From the NCBI RefSeq assembly GCF_001187535.1, contig NZ_LFIO01001790.1, forward strand, positions 1 through 64,000: a stretch of 64,000 nt of DNA. The letters run 5' to 3'. Shown here one piece after another: positions 7,898 through 17,628 of this stretch (positions are counted from its first letter, which is position 1; each line of letters starts with the position of its first letter). The notes beneath the pieces are model-generated. The model made no database searches and was not told where the DNA came from. It was given only the letters and a program-made list of their open reading frames with translations. Origin of the DNA: Rhizobium ecuadorense (GTDB lineage: Bacteria; Pseudomonadota; Alphaproteobacteria; Rhizobiales; Rhizobiaceae). Both the position numbers and the translations under genes were made by a program.

Positions 7898-9493
7898 ATG
7901 AAAAAGATCTCTGTCATGCTGGCAGCGACGGCCCTGATTTCGGTCATGGCGACGTCGGCCTGGTCCAAGACCCTTGTTTATTGCTCCGAGGGCTCGCCGG
8001 AAGGCTTCGACCCGAGCCTCTATACGGCAGGCACGACCTTCGACGCCTCGTCGCGCACGGTCTATAGCCGCCTGGTCGAATTCAAGCATGGCGGCACCGA
8101 GATCGAACCCGGCCTCGCCGACAGCTGGAGCGTTTCGGCCGATGGGACGGAATACACCTTCAAGCTTCATCCCGGCGTCAAGTATCAGACCACCGACTTC
8201 TTCACGCCGACGCGCGATTTCAACGCCGACGACGTCGTGTTCTCCTTCGAGCGCCAGCTGAAGGCCGACAATCCGTGGAACAAATATGTCGAGGGCGGTT
8301 CCTACGAATACGCCGCCGGCATGGGCTTCCCGGATCTGATCAAGTCGATCGAGAAGGTCGACGACCTCACCGTCAAGTTCACGCTCAACCATCCCGAAGC
8401 GCCGTTCCTCGCCGATCTTGCGATGGACTTCGCCTCGATCGTCTCCAAGGAATATGCCGATAAGCTCGCCGCCGACGGCAAGATGGCGCAGCTCAACCAG
8501 CAGCCGCTCGGCACCGGCCCGTTCACCTTCGTCGCGTACCAGCCGGATGCCGTCATCCGCTACAAGGCCAACGAAACCTATTTCAAGGGCAAGGAAAAGA
8601 TCGACGATCTGGTTTTCGCCATCACTTCTGATGCCGCCGTTCGCGCTCAGAAGCTGAAGGCCGGCGAATGCCACCTGATCCCCTATCCGAATGCGGCCGA
8701 CGTTCCCGAACTGAAGAAGGACGGCAATCTGACGGTGATGGAACAGGCCGGCCTCAATGTCGGCTTCCTCGCCTACAACACGCAGATGGCCCCGTTCGAC
8801 AAGCCGGAAGTTCGCCGCGCGCTCAACATGGCGATCAACAAGCAGGCGATCATCGACGCCGTCTTCCAGGGTGCCGCGGCCGTTGCCAAGAACCCGATCC
8901 CGCCGACGATGTGGTCCTATAACGACGCCGTTCAGGACGACAAGTACGATCCGGATGCCGCCAAGAAGGCTCTCGCCGATGCCGGCGTCAAGGATCTCAG
9001 CATGAAGGTCTGGGCGATGCCGGTGTCGCGTCCCTACATGCTGAACGCGCGCCGTGCCGCCGAACTGATCCAGGCCGATTTCGCCAAGGCCGGCGTCAAG
9101 GTCGAGATCGTCACCCATGAATGGGCCGAATATCTGAAGCTCTCCTCCGACGTGAAGCGCGACGGCGCCGTCATCCTCGGCTGGACCGGCGACAACGGCG
9201 ATCCGGATAACTTCATGGATACGCTGCTCGGCTGCGATGCCGTCGGCGGCAACAACCGCGCCCAGTGGTGCAACAAGGAATATGACGACCTGATGACCAA
9301 GGCCAAGCTGACCGCCGATGTCGGCGAGCGCACCAAGGCCTATGAGCAGGCGCAGCTGATCTTCAAAAAGGAAGCCCCCTGGGCGACCCTCGATCACTCG
9401 CTCGTCTTCGTTCCGATGAGCAAGAAGGTCTCCGGCTTCTTCATGGATCCGCTCGGCATTCACCGCTTCGACGGCGTCGACGTATCCGAATAA
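7898..9493 (+). CDS. dppA: periplasmic dipeptide-binding protein DppA
   Basis: A 531-residue family 5 extracellular solute-binding protein. An N-terminal signal peptide (MKKISVMLAATALISVMA, cleavage probably after AWS, near residue 23) precedes the mature start KTLVYCSEGSPEGFDP, which closely follows enterobacterial DppA. Other DppA features include ADDVVFSFERQL, APFLADLAMDFAS, KNPIPPTMWSYND and GWTGDNGDPDNFMD; the last aspartate region contacts the peptide amino terminus in DppA. It delivers di- and tripeptides, and in R. leguminosarum delta-aminolevulinate, to the membrane complex encoded by the next four genes. A strong hairpin separates it from dppB, fitting the need for excess binding protein. 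Confidence 0.95.
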   Translation: MKKISVMLAATALISVMATSAWSKTLVYCSEGSPEGFDPSLYTAGTTFDASSRTVYSRLVEFKHGGTEIEPGLADSWSVSADGTEYTFKLHPGVKYQTTDFFTPTRDFNADDVVFSFERQLKADNPWNKYVEGGSYEYAAGMGFPDLIKSIEKVDDLTVKFTLNHPEAPFLADLAMDFASIVSKEYADKLAADGKMAQLNQQPLGTGPFTFVAYQPDAVIRYKANETYFKGKEKIDDLVFAITSDAAVRAQKLKAGECHLIPYPNAADVPELKKDGNLTVMEQAGLNVGFLAYNTQMAPFDKPEVRRALNMAINKQAIIDAVFQGAAAVAKNPIPPTMWSYNDAVQDDKYDPDAAKKALADAGVKDLSMKVWAMPVSRPYMLNARRAAELIQADFAKAGVKVEIVTHEWAEYLKLSSDVKRDGAVILGWTGDNGDPDNFMDTLLGCDAVGGNNRAQWCNKEYDDLMTKAKLTADVGERTKAYEQAQLIFKKEAPWATLDHSLVFVPMSKKVSGFFMDPLGIHRFDGVDVSE

Positions 9494-9532
9494 CAAGAAA
9501 AATGTAAGAATGCCCGGCAGAGCTGGGCGCAG

Positions 9533-9561
9533 CCGGCGGTCAGGCACCCCCTGACCGCCGG
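9533..9561 (+). other. intercistronic hairpin between dppA and dppB
   Basis: A 12-bp perfect inverted repeat (CCGGCGGTCAGG at 9533-9544, CCTGACCGCCGG at 9550-9561) has a 5-base loop. There is no T run after it, so it is more likely an mRNA-stabilising or attenuating element that raises dppA message over the permease genes than a full terminator. Confidence 0.75.
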
Positions 9562-9580
9562 AAACTATTGGATATCTGCC

Positions 9581-10585
9581 ATGTTGCGTTTTTTCATCGG
9601 CCGCCTCGCGGTGCTGATCCCGACATTCCTCGGCGTTTCCCTTATTGCCTTCTCGTTCATCCGCATGCTTCCCGGCGATCCCGTCATGCTCCTGTCGGGT
9701 GAGCGCGTGATGGCGCCGGAACGGCACGCCCAGATCATGCACGATCTCGGTTTCGACCGGCCGATGTATGTGCAGTATTTCGATTATCTCGGAAAAGTAC
9801 TGCAGGGCGATCTCGGCACCTCGATCGTCACCAAGCGGCCCGTTCTCGGCGAATTCCTGACGCTGTTTCCGGCGACGCTGGAACTTTCCTTCTGTGCCAT
9901 CATCCTCGCGGTCTGTCTTGGCGTGCCCGCCGGCATCTTTGCTGCCGTCAAGCGAGGCACCTGGTTCGATCAAAGCGTGATGGGTGTCGCCCTGATCGGC
10001 TATTCCATGCCGATTTTCTGGTGGGGCCTGCTGCTGATCATCTTCTTCTCCGGCTATCTCGGCTGGACGCCGGTTTCCGGCCGCATCTCGCTGATGTATT
10101 TCTTCAAGCCGGTCACCGGCTTCATGCTGATCGACAGCCTGCTGTCCGGCCAGAAGGGCGCGTTTTCCTCCGCCGTCAGCTATCTCATCCTGCCGACCAT
10201 CGTGCTGGCGACCATCCCGCTTGCCGTCATCGCCCGTCAGACGCGTTCGGCGATGCTCGAGGTTCTGGGCGAGGATTATGTCCGCACCGCGCGCTCGAAA
10301 GGGCTGAAGCCGCTGCGCGTCGTTGGCGTGCATGCACTGCGAAATGCGATGATCCCCGTCATCACCACCATCGGCCTGCAGATCGGCGTTCTTCTGGCCG
10401 GCGCCATCCTCACCGAGACGATCTTCTCCTGGCCGGGCATCGGCAAATGGATGGTCGATTCGGTCTTCAAGCGCGATTACGCCGTGGTCCAGGGCGGGCT
10501 TCTGCTGATCGCCGGCGTGATCATGATGGTCAACCTGATTGTTGATGTCCTCTATGGCTTCATCAATCCGCGCATTCGTCACTAG
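9581..10585 (+). CDS. dppB: dipeptide ABC transporter permease DppB
   Basis: A 334-residue inner-membrane permease of the BPD family with about six helices, starting MLRFFIGRLAVLIPTFLGVS. It has the DppB/OppB N-terminal signature IRMLPGDPV and the cytoplasmic EAA-type loop DYVRTARSKGLKPLRVV (near residue 230), which docks on the ATPase subunits. The end (DVLYGFINPRIRH) matches DppB. Second gene of the dpp operon; dppC begins 9 bases after its stop. Confidence 0.95.
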   Translation: MLRFFIGRLAVLIPTFLGVSLIAFSFIRMLPGDPVMLLSGERVMAPERHAQIMHDLGFDRPMYVQYFDYLGKVLQGDLGTSIVTKRPVLGEFLTLFPATLELSFCAIILAVCLGVPAGIFAAVKRGTWFDQSVMGVALIGYSMPIFWWGLLLIIFFSGYLGWTPVSGRISLMYFFKPVTGFMLIDSLLSGQKGAFSSAVSYLILPTIVLATIPLAVIARQTRSAMLEVLGEDYVRTARSKGLKPLRVVGVHALRNAMIPVITTIGLQIGVLLAGAILTETIFSWPGIGKWMVDSVFKRDYAVVQGGLLLIAGVIMMVNLIVDVLYGFINPRIRH

Positions 10586-10594
10586 GAGCGGTTC

Positions 10595-11485
10595 ATGAGC
10601 ACCGTCACCGTCAAGACTGGCCAGCCATCCGCCGCTGCGGAATTCTGGCACTATTTCTCCCGCAACAAGGGCGCCGTTATCGGCCTCGTCGTTTTCATCG
10701 TCATCCTGGTCGTCGCAGTCTTCGCGCCGATCTTTGCGCCGCATGCGCCGAACGAGCAGAACCGCCAGGCGCTGCTGGCCGTGCCATCCTGGATGGAGGG
10801 CGGCAGCATCGCGTTTCCGCTCGGAACGGATGCCGTCGGCCGCGATATCCTCTCGCGCCTGATCTACGGCGCGCGCTTCTCGCTCTTCATCGGCGTCGTC
10901 GTCGTCACGCTTTCGGTCGTATGCGGCGTCCTGATCGGCCTCGTCGCCGGCTATTTCCGCGGCAAGATCGATACGGCGATCATGCGACTGATGGACATCA
11001 TCCTGGCCTTCCCGTCGCTGCTGCTCGCTCTCGTGCTGGTGGCGGTGCTTGGCCCCGGACTTACCAATGCAATGATTGCGATCTCGCTGGTCAACCAGCC
11101 GCATTTCGTCCGGCTGACCCGCGCCTCCGTCATCACGGAGCGCGAGAAGGAATATGTGATCGCCTCGCGTGTCGCCGGTGCCGGCACCTTCCGCCTGATG
11201 TTCAAGACCATCCTGCCGAACTGTCTTGGGCCGTTGATCGTCCAGGCAACGCTCGCCTTCTCGGCGGCGATCCTCGATGCCGCCGCCCTCGGCTTCCTCG
11301 GCATGGGCGCTCAGCCGCCGACACCCGAATGGGGCACGATGCTCGCCGAATCCCGCGAGTTCATCTCGCGCGCCTGGTGGGTCGTAACATTCCCGGGTCT
11401 TGCTATCCTCATCACCGTTCTCGCCATCAACCTGATGGGTGACGGCCTGCGCGATGCGCTTGACCCCAAGCTGAAGAGGTCGTGA
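10595..11485 (+). CDS. dppC: dipeptide ABC transporter permease DppC
   Basis: A 296-residue permease partner of DppB with an AGGAG ribosome binding site. It has the OppC-type N-terminal helix (AVIGLVVFIVILVVAVFAPIF), the conserved FPLGTDAVGRDILSRLIYG segment and the ATPase-docking loop KEYVIASRVAGAGTFRL near residue 190. The C-terminal signature LMGDGLRDALDPKLK is typical of DppC. Its stop overlaps the start region of dppD (GTGATG), which indicates translational coupling. Confidence 0.95.
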   Translation: MSTVTVKTGQPSAAAEFWHYFSRNKGAVIGLVVFIVILVVAVFAPIFAPHAPNEQNRQALLAVPSWMEGGSIAFPLGTDAVGRDILSRLIYGARFSLFIGVVVVTLSVVCGVLIGLVAGYFRGKIDTAIMRLMDIILAFPSLLLALVLVAVLGPGLTNAMIAISLVNQPHFVRLTRASVITEREKEYVIASRVAGAGTFRLMFKTILPNCLGPLIVQATLAFSAAILDAAALGFLGMGAQPPTPEWGTMLAESREFISRAWWVVTFPGLAILITVLAINLMGDGLRDALDPKLKRS

Positions 11486-12497
11486 TGCCGCTCCTCGAAA
11501 TCGAAAATCTGACGGTCGAATTCCAGACCTCTTCCGGTCTCTTCCGCGCCGTCGACCGCGTATCACTTGCCTGCGACAAGGGTGAGATCCTGTCGGTCGT
11601 CGGCGAATCCGGCTCGGGCAAATCCGTTGCCATGCTGGCGCTGATGGGGCTCCTGCCCTGGACGGCGAAGATCACCGCCGACCGCCTGCAGTTCGACGGC
11701 CAGGATCTGCGGGGGATCTCCGGACGCCAGCGCCGCAGGATCGTCGGCAAGGATATGGCGATGATATTCCAGGAGCCGATGTCGAGCCTCAATCCGTGCT
11801 TCACCGTCGGCTTCCAGCTCGGCGAGACCCTGCGTGTCCATATGGGTCTCAACCGCAAGGAGCGCCGCGAGCGTTCGATCGAACTCTTGAACCTCGTCGG
11901 CATCCCGGCGCCGGAAGACCGGCTGTCGAATTTCCCGCATCAGATGTCGGGCGGCATGAGCCAGCGCGTCATGATCGCCATGGCGCTCGCCTGCAATCCG
12001 AAGCTCCTGATCGCCGACGAGCCGACGACTGCGCTCGACGTGACGATCCAGGCGCAGATTCTCGATCTGCTCGTGCGCCTGCAGAAAGAGCAGGGCATGG
12101 CGCTGGTGCTGATCACCCATGACATGGGTGTCGTCGCCGAAACCGCCGAGCGCGTGCAGGTGCAATATGCCGGCCAGAAGGTCGAGGAGCAGCCGGTGAA
12201 GGCGCTGTTCCGCGATCCGCATCACCCTTATACCGCAGCCCTGCTCGCCGCCCTGCCGGAACGCGCTGAGGTCGGTCAGCGTCTTCCTTCGATCGCCGGT
12301 GTCGTTCCCGGCCAGCACGGCCGCCCGACGGGCTGTCTTTTCGCGCCGCGCTGCGGCTACGCCACGGTCGAATGCGACCGCGGCGTTGTTCGCCAGGGGC
12401 CGGAGCTTGGGCTGGCGCTGTGCAACTATCCTTTGAAGGACGGCAAGCCGCTCGGGCATCCCGGTGTCATGGCCGTTGAAACTGCAGGAGACCTGGT

Positions 12498-12501
<4 letters not shown>
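11482..12501 (+). CDS. dppD: dipeptide ABC transporter ATP-binding protein DppD
   Basis: A 339-residue ABC ATPase; the GTG at 11482 or the ATG at 11485 may start it. Walker [12 protein letters not shown] (near residue 44), signature MSGGMSQRV and Walker [13 protein letters not shown] are all intact. The C-terminal oligopeptide/dipeptide transporter domain (oligo_HPY) includes [15 protein letters not shown], whose cysteines in this family can carry an iron-sulfur cluster. It energises peptide import together with DppF. It overlaps dppC at its start and dppF by 4 bases (ATGA) at its end. Confidence 0.95.
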
Positions 12502-13451
<950 letters not shown>

Positions 13452-13479
13452 GCGGGAACATCAAGCGTTAGGAGAAGCC

Positions 13480-14019
13480 ATGCCGGGCGAGCGGATGAAG
13501 GAAGCCCATGCGATCATCGTCATGGGGGTTAGCGGCTGCGGCAAATCCTCCGTCGGCGAGACGCTCGCGGCAGCCCTGCACCTTGCCTTCGTCGAAGGCG
13601 ATGCGCTGCATCCGGCCGCCAATGTCGAGAAGATGTCGAAGGGCATTCCACTGACCGACGAGGACCGGATGCCTTGGCTGGATCGCATCGGCGAAGACAT
13701 CAAGGCCTCGCTGGAGAAAGGCGAGGGCATCATCGTCTCCTGCTCGGCGCTGAAACGCGCCTATCGCGACAGGCTGCGGGCTGCTGCCGGCGGTAGTCTG
13801 TTCTTCGTCTATCTCGAAGGTTCGAAGGCGCTCCTGACACGGCGCATGGGCGAGCGCAAGGGCCATTTCATGCCGATCTCGCTGCTCGAAAGCCAGCTGG
13901 CGACGCTGGAGGTGCCGACAGGCGAGGCGGGCGTCGTCACCGTCGATATCGACGATACGATCGACGGTATTGCGGCAACGGCGCTCAAGAGCCTTGCCTC
14001 GCTCGGCGTCACGGGTTGA
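13480..14019 (+). CDS. gntK: gluconokinase (GntK family)
   Basis: Encodes 179 residues from the ATG at 13480, chosen because of the AGGAG just upstream; an in-frame ATG at 13426 lies inside dppF. The protein phosphorylates D-gluconate to 6-phosphogluconate in the cytoplasm, feeding the Entner-Doudoroff and pentose phosphate routes. The P-loop GVSGCGKSSVGE (about residue 16), the substrate-region FVEGDALHPAANVEKMSKG, and the CSALKRAYRDRLR and GHFMPISLLESQLATLE segments are all typical of GntK. Its stop overlaps the convergent flavoprotein gene by 11 bases. Confidence 0.92.
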   Translation: MPGERMKEAHAIIVMGVSGCGKSSVGETLAAALHLAFVEGDALHPAANVEKMSKGIPLTDEDRMPWLDRIGEDIKASLEKGEGIIVSCSALKRAYRDRLRAAAGGSLFFVYLEGSKALLTRRMGERKGHFMPISLLESQLATLEVPTGEAGVVTVDIDDTIDGIAATALKSLASLGVTG

Positions 14020-15256
14020 AACGCTCAGGCGAATAGGCCGCAATATCGATAAACGGTTTTTCGCCGGTGATGAGCTCGGCCAGCACGCGGCCGGTCACCG
14101 GCCCGAGCGTCAGTCCGTGATGAGCATGGCCGAAGGCAAACCACAGGCCTTGGTGGCGCGGTGCCTTGCCGATAACAGGCATCATGTCGGGTGTGCAGGG
14201 ACGCGCGCCCATCCACGGTTCGGGATCGAGCCTGTCGCCGAGCGGGAAGATCGTCCGGGCCACGGCCTCGGCCCGGTCGAGCTGGACCGGCGTCTTCGGC
14301 GCATCGAGCGTTGCGAACTCCGCTCCTGTCGTCAGCCGGATCCCACGGCGCATCGGCGCCAGGAGATAGCCGCGTTCGGCATCGAGCATCCAGTTGTTGA
14401 GCACGGCATCGCCCTTGGCGGCATAATGCATGTGATAGCCGCGCTTGACGCCGAGCGGCAAGGAATAGCCGAGCCGGCGCGTTGCGAGCGCCGCCCAGGG
14501 GCCGAGCGCCAGAACCGCGTCGTCGGCTTCGAGCGCGCCTTCCGCAGTCATGATCTTCCAGCCCGAACCGAATGGGCCGAATGAGGCGGCGTCGCCTGTG
14601 ACGAAGCGGCCGCCGAGGCTTTCGAAATAGCCGCGATAGGCTGAGGTCAGCGCATGCGGGTCGAGCACCGACCAAGGATCGCGCCAGCGGATACCGCCGG
14701 CAAAATCGCCTGTCATGTCGGGCTCGATGCGGGCGATATCGGCCGACGTCAGGCTGTCATAGTCCACCCCGAATTCACTCTGCCAGAGTGCGGCCTCTGC
14801 TAAGGCCTGATCGCGCTTGGCTTCCGTGCGGAAGATCTTCATCCAGCCATCCCTGCGGATCAGTGCTTGCGCCTGCGCGGCCTCGATCAGATCCTTGTGT
14901 TCGGCAATCGAATTTTCGATCAGCGGTGCATAGGCCCGGGTGATGAGCGTGTGGCGCCGCGCATTGGAATTCCACCAGTAGCGGGCGAGAAAGGCGAGCT
15001 GGCTTGGCAGCGCGCGCAGGTGGTAATGCGCGTCGATGCGGTTATTCAGCGCATAGCGCATGAGAAGACCGAGCTGCTGGGGAAAGCCGTAGGGCGCAAC
15101 ACCTTCGCGCTGGATCAGGCCGGCATTGCCGAAGGAGGTTTCGTTGCCCGGATCCTTGCGGTCGATCAGCGTCACCTGCCGGCCGCGCCGCTGAAGATGG
15201 ATAGCCACCGACACGCCGACGATGCCAGCGCCGAGCACGATTGCGTTTTTCGTCAT
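14009..15256 (-). CDS. dadA: FAD-dependent D-amino acid dehydrogenase-like oxidoreductase
   Basis: Encodes 415 residues. The N-terminal dinucleotide-binding fold AIVLGAGIVGVSVAIHLQRRG (Gly9-Gly14 region) is followed by TLIDRKDPGNETSFGNAGLIQ, a segment closely matching DadA-type D-amino acid dehydrogenases; the C-terminal FAFGHAHHGLTLGPVTGRVLAELITG completes the DAO fold. The family deaminates D-amino acids to 2-oxo acids and passes electrons to the respiratory chain. The gene follows the polyketide synthase/methyltransferase pair on the same strand after 73 bases and might be co-transcribed. The substrate is not proven, and the symbol reflects family resemblance. Confidence 0.8.
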   Translation of the reverse strand: MTKNAIVLGAGIVGVSVAIHLQRRGRQVTLIDRKDPGNETSFGNAGLIQREGVAPYGFPQQLGLLMRYALNNRIDAHYHLRALPSQLAFLARYWWNSNARRHTLITRAYAPLIENSIAEHKDLIEAAQAQALIRRDGWMKIFRTEAKRDQALAEAALWQSEFGVDYDSLTSADIARIEPDMTGDFAGGIRWRDPWSVLDPHALTSAYRGYFESLGGRFVTGDAASFGPFGSGWKIMTAEGALEADDAVLALGPWAALATRRLGYSLPLGVKRGYHMHYAAKGDAVLNNWMLDAERGYLLAPMRRGIRLTTGAEFATLDAPKTPVQLDRAEAVARTIFPLGDRLDPEPWMGARPCTPDMMPVIGKAPRHQGLWFAFGHAHHGLTLGPVTGRVLAELITGEKPFIDIAAYSPERFNP

Positions 15257-15329
15257 TCCCCTGCATTCCGCTTTGTTATCGAGGTGAAAATGCCCCTGCC
15301 GATACCGCGGCGCAAACGAAAAATCGCGC

Positions 15330-15833
15330 TCATTTCAAAATCATTGCGCTTTTCAGTGCGGCATTTTCGGCCTTCATGCGGACGTAGAGGACGCAGGCGT
15401 TGAGCAGCGAAAAGCCGATCGCGTAAAGGGGGAGGCCGAAGGCGAGAGGAAGGGCGGCGATCTCGCCGACGACGATCGCGTAGTTCGGGTGCCGGAGGAA
15501 GCGATAGGGACCCGATGTGACCAGCGGCGCGCCGGGCAGGATGATGATGCGCGTCGTCCAGCGGTCTTTCAGCGTCGCCAGCACCCAAAGCCGCAACGCC
15601 TGCAGCCCGAGGAAGACGGCAAACCAGAAGGGCTCGACCGGCCTGCCGGGCGCCAGCAGCCACAGGCCGATGATCCATCCGGCATGCAGCGCTACCATGG
15701 TGGGATAGTGCTCCGGTGCCACTTCCCTGGCGCCTCTGGCAAGAAGGGCAGCGGTGTTGCGCCGGGCAAGCACGAGTTCGCCAAGCCGCTGCAGCGTCAC
15801 GAAGGTAAGAAGCGCGATCGACGGCCACATCAT
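15330..15833 (-). CDS. isoprenylcysteine carboxyl methyltransferase (ICMT)-like membrane methyltransferase
   Basis: A 167-residue integral membrane protein with four or five helices. The ICMT/PEMT-type signature GPYRFLRHPNYAIVVGEI lies at about residues 107-124, and the conserved RxxxEN end appears as VRMKAENAAL. In bacteria, such proteins encoded next to type III polyketide synthases (for example BpsB with BpsA in Bacillus, SrsB with SrsA in Streptomyces) O-methylate the alkylpyrone or alkylresorcinol product. Here the start codon overlaps the polyketide synthase stop by 4 bases, supporting the same partnership. The exact product is unknown. Confidence 0.88.
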   Translation of the reverse strand: MMWPSIALLTFVTLQRLGELVLARRNTAALLARGAREVAPEHYPTMVALHAGWIIGLWLLAPGRPVEPFWFAVFLGLQALRLWVLATLKDRWTTRIIILPGAPLVTSGPYRFLRHPNYAIVVGEIAALPLAFGLPLYAIGFSLLNACVLYVRMKAENAALKSAMILK

Positions 15834-16882
15834 ACCAGCCTCCGGAGCGTCACGCAGCTCGCCGAAAAACCCGGCCCCATGGCGACCATCGCCGAGCGCT
15901 CCGGCAACCCGGCACGGATCGCCCGCTCCAGCACGAACAGTATGGTCGGTGAGGACATGTTGCCGTAGTCGGCCAGCACGCCGCGCTCGTGATCGAGGGA
16001 GCCCGGCGTCAGCGACAGCGCGCTTTCCATCGCGGCCAGCACTTTCGTGCCGCCGGGATGGCAGATGAAGCGGCCGATATCGTCAGGTGTCAGTCCGTTT
16101 CGCGCCAGAATGGCCGTCACCGCCGGGCCGAGCTCCTTTTCGGCAAAGGGCGGCAGCGATTGCGCCAGCACGATGCCGAAGCCGCCGTCGTCGATCTTCC
16201 AGCCCATGATATCGAGCGTGTCGGCAAAGAGATGCTCGCCGGTCGATTCCACTTCCGCCAGCCCGCCTTCGCCCGATCGCAGCACGCAGGCGGCAGCGCC
16301 ATCGCCGAAAAGCGCCGTCGCGATGATGTTCGGCCGCGTTAGCTCGTCCAGCCGGAAGGCCAGCGTGCAGAGCTCGATCGAGACGAAGAGCACGACGGCG
16401 CCCGGCCGGCTTCGCGCCAGCCGCGAGGCGATCGCAAAGCCCGAGACCCCGGCCGCACAGCCGAGCCCGAAAACCGGCACACGCTCGATATCGGCCCGGA
16501 AGCCCATCCGGCGGGCCATCTGTGCATCGAGGCTCGGCGTCGTAAAACCGGTCGACGACACCGTCACGACGCAATCGACATCGCCGGCATCAAGCCCTGC
16601 CTGGCGAAGGGCAGAGGTTGCGGTCTCGACGAAGAGCGCGCCTGCCACTTCCGCATAGGCCTGCATCCGATCCTGCCAGCCATGCGGCTCGTCGAACCAG
16701 GCCAGCGGCCGCGCCGCATGGCGCTTTTGGATGCCGGCGCTGTCGAAGACGCGGGCAAGATGGCGGAAATCCTCGAAACGGTCGGCAAACAGCCGGCCGG
16801 AGGCTTCGATCGCCTCTTTCTGGAAAATGACATGTTCGGGTGCGGCGACGGCGAGGCTGACGAGTTTGACGCTATCTGTCAC
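15830..16882 (-). CDS. type III polyketide synthase (chalcone synthase-like)
   Basis: A 350-residue homodimeric ketosynthase of normal length. The catalytic triad is visible: Cys142 in GLGCAAGVSG, His275 in FICHPGGTK and Asn308 in DYGNMSSPT. Family members condense an acyl-CoA starter with malonyl-CoA units to give alkylpyrones, alkylresorcinols or related phenolic lipids, often membrane-associated. The overlapping downstream ICMT-like gene implies that the product is methylated in the membrane. The starter chain length cannot be read from sequence by eye. The 169 bases upstream, facing the TPR gene, should hold its promoter. Confidence 0.93.
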   Translation of the reverse strand: MTDSVKLVSLAVAAPEHVIFQKEAIEASGRLFADRFEDFRHLARVFDSAGIQKRHAARPLAWFDEPHGWQDRMQAYAEVAGALFVETATSALRQAGLDAGDVDCVVTVSSTGFTTPSLDAQMARRMGFRADIERVPVFGLGCAAGVSGFAIASRLARSRPGAVVLFVSIELCTLAFRLDELTRPNIIATALFGDGAAACVLRSGEGGLAEVESTGEHLFADTLDIMGWKIDDGGFGIVLAQSLPPFAEKELGPAVTAILARNGLTPDDIGRFICHPGGTKVLAAMESALSLTPGSLDHERGVLADYGNMSSPTILFVLERAIRAGLPERSAMVAMGPGFSASCVTLRRLV

Positions 16883-17051
16883 GAAATTCTCCTTGTCGTT
16901 CCCGGCGTAACGTTGAGAACACTCGGTTTCGACGATCTATTCGGCCTCGGTGGCTTCACGAAGCCGTGATGACGAAAATAGAGAGCCTGCCGAATAAAGC
17001 TCGGCCCAGCGGTGTTTTCTCCTCGCAACGTCACCTTCGAGGAGTTTTCCG

Positions 17052-17588
17052 ATGACGATCATGACAGTCCGTTTTGCCTCCATCCTTCTCGGCGGCTGCC
17101 TTGCCGCTTCCCTCTTCTCCGGCCCGGTCTTTGCGGTCGGCAATGACAACAGCACGATGCCGACCTGCAAGAAGGGCGAGATCTACGACCAGAAAACCAA
17201 GAAATGTGTCAAGCAGCAGAGCGCCAACGTCTCGGACGAGAACCGCACTGATTATGCCTATTCGCTGGCCAAAGCCGGCCGCTATGAGGAGGCGCTTGCC
17301 ATGCTCGACACGGTCAAGGACCAGAACGCCGCCGAGGTGCTGAATTATCGCGGTTACGCCACACGCAAGCTCGGCCGCACCGACGAGGGCATCTCCTATT
17401 ACCTCCAGTCGGTGAAGACGGATCCGCACTATGCCAAGGTCCGTGAGTATCTCGGCGAAGCCTATGTCATCAAGGGTCGGCTCGATCTCGCCAAGGACCA
17501 GTTGAAGTCAATCAAGGCGATCTGCGGTACCGCCTGCGAGGAATATCAGGACCTGAACGCGGCCATCCTCGATCCGTCGAAGATCTGA
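17052..17588 (+). CDS. secreted tetratricopeptide repeat protein
   Basis: A 178-residue protein preceded by GAGGAG. An N-terminal signal peptide (hydrophobic SILLGGCLAASLFSG, cleavage probably after VFA near residue 31) directs it to the periplasm. A short cysteine-containing stretch (MPTCKKGEIYDQKTKKC) is followed by about three TPR-like helical hairpins: YAYSLAKAGRYEEALAML, LNYRGYATRKLGRTDEGI, and VREYLGEAYVIKGRLDLA. The C-terminus has a second cysteine pair (AICGTACEEY). It is probably a protein-interaction module. It lies just upstream of the sigma/anti-sigma pair on the same strand, which may or may not be functionally meaningful. Confidence 0.85.
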   Translation: MTIMTVRFASILLGGCLAASLFSGPVFAVGNDNSTMPTCKKGEIYDQKTKKCVKQQSANVSDENRTDYAYSLAKAGRYEEALAMLDTVKDQNAAEVLNYRGYATRKLGRTDEGISYYLQSVKTDPHYAKVREYLGEAYVIKGRLDLAKDQLKSIKAICGTACEEYQDLNAAILDPSKI

Positions 17589-17628
17589 TTGACCGGCATG
17601 GGCGGGAAGATGGAAGCACGAAAGGGAT

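Noticed and set aside
9533-9561. dppA-dppB hairpin as a rho-independent terminator
   Set aside because: No T run follows, and the downstream permease genes would need read-through.
7685-11566. Very long minus-strand open frame (about 1290 codons) across the dpp genes
   Set aside because: It lies antisense to dppA, dppB and dppC, is rich in Asp/Arg/His/Gly as expected from the complement of GC-rich codons, and has no family resemblance.
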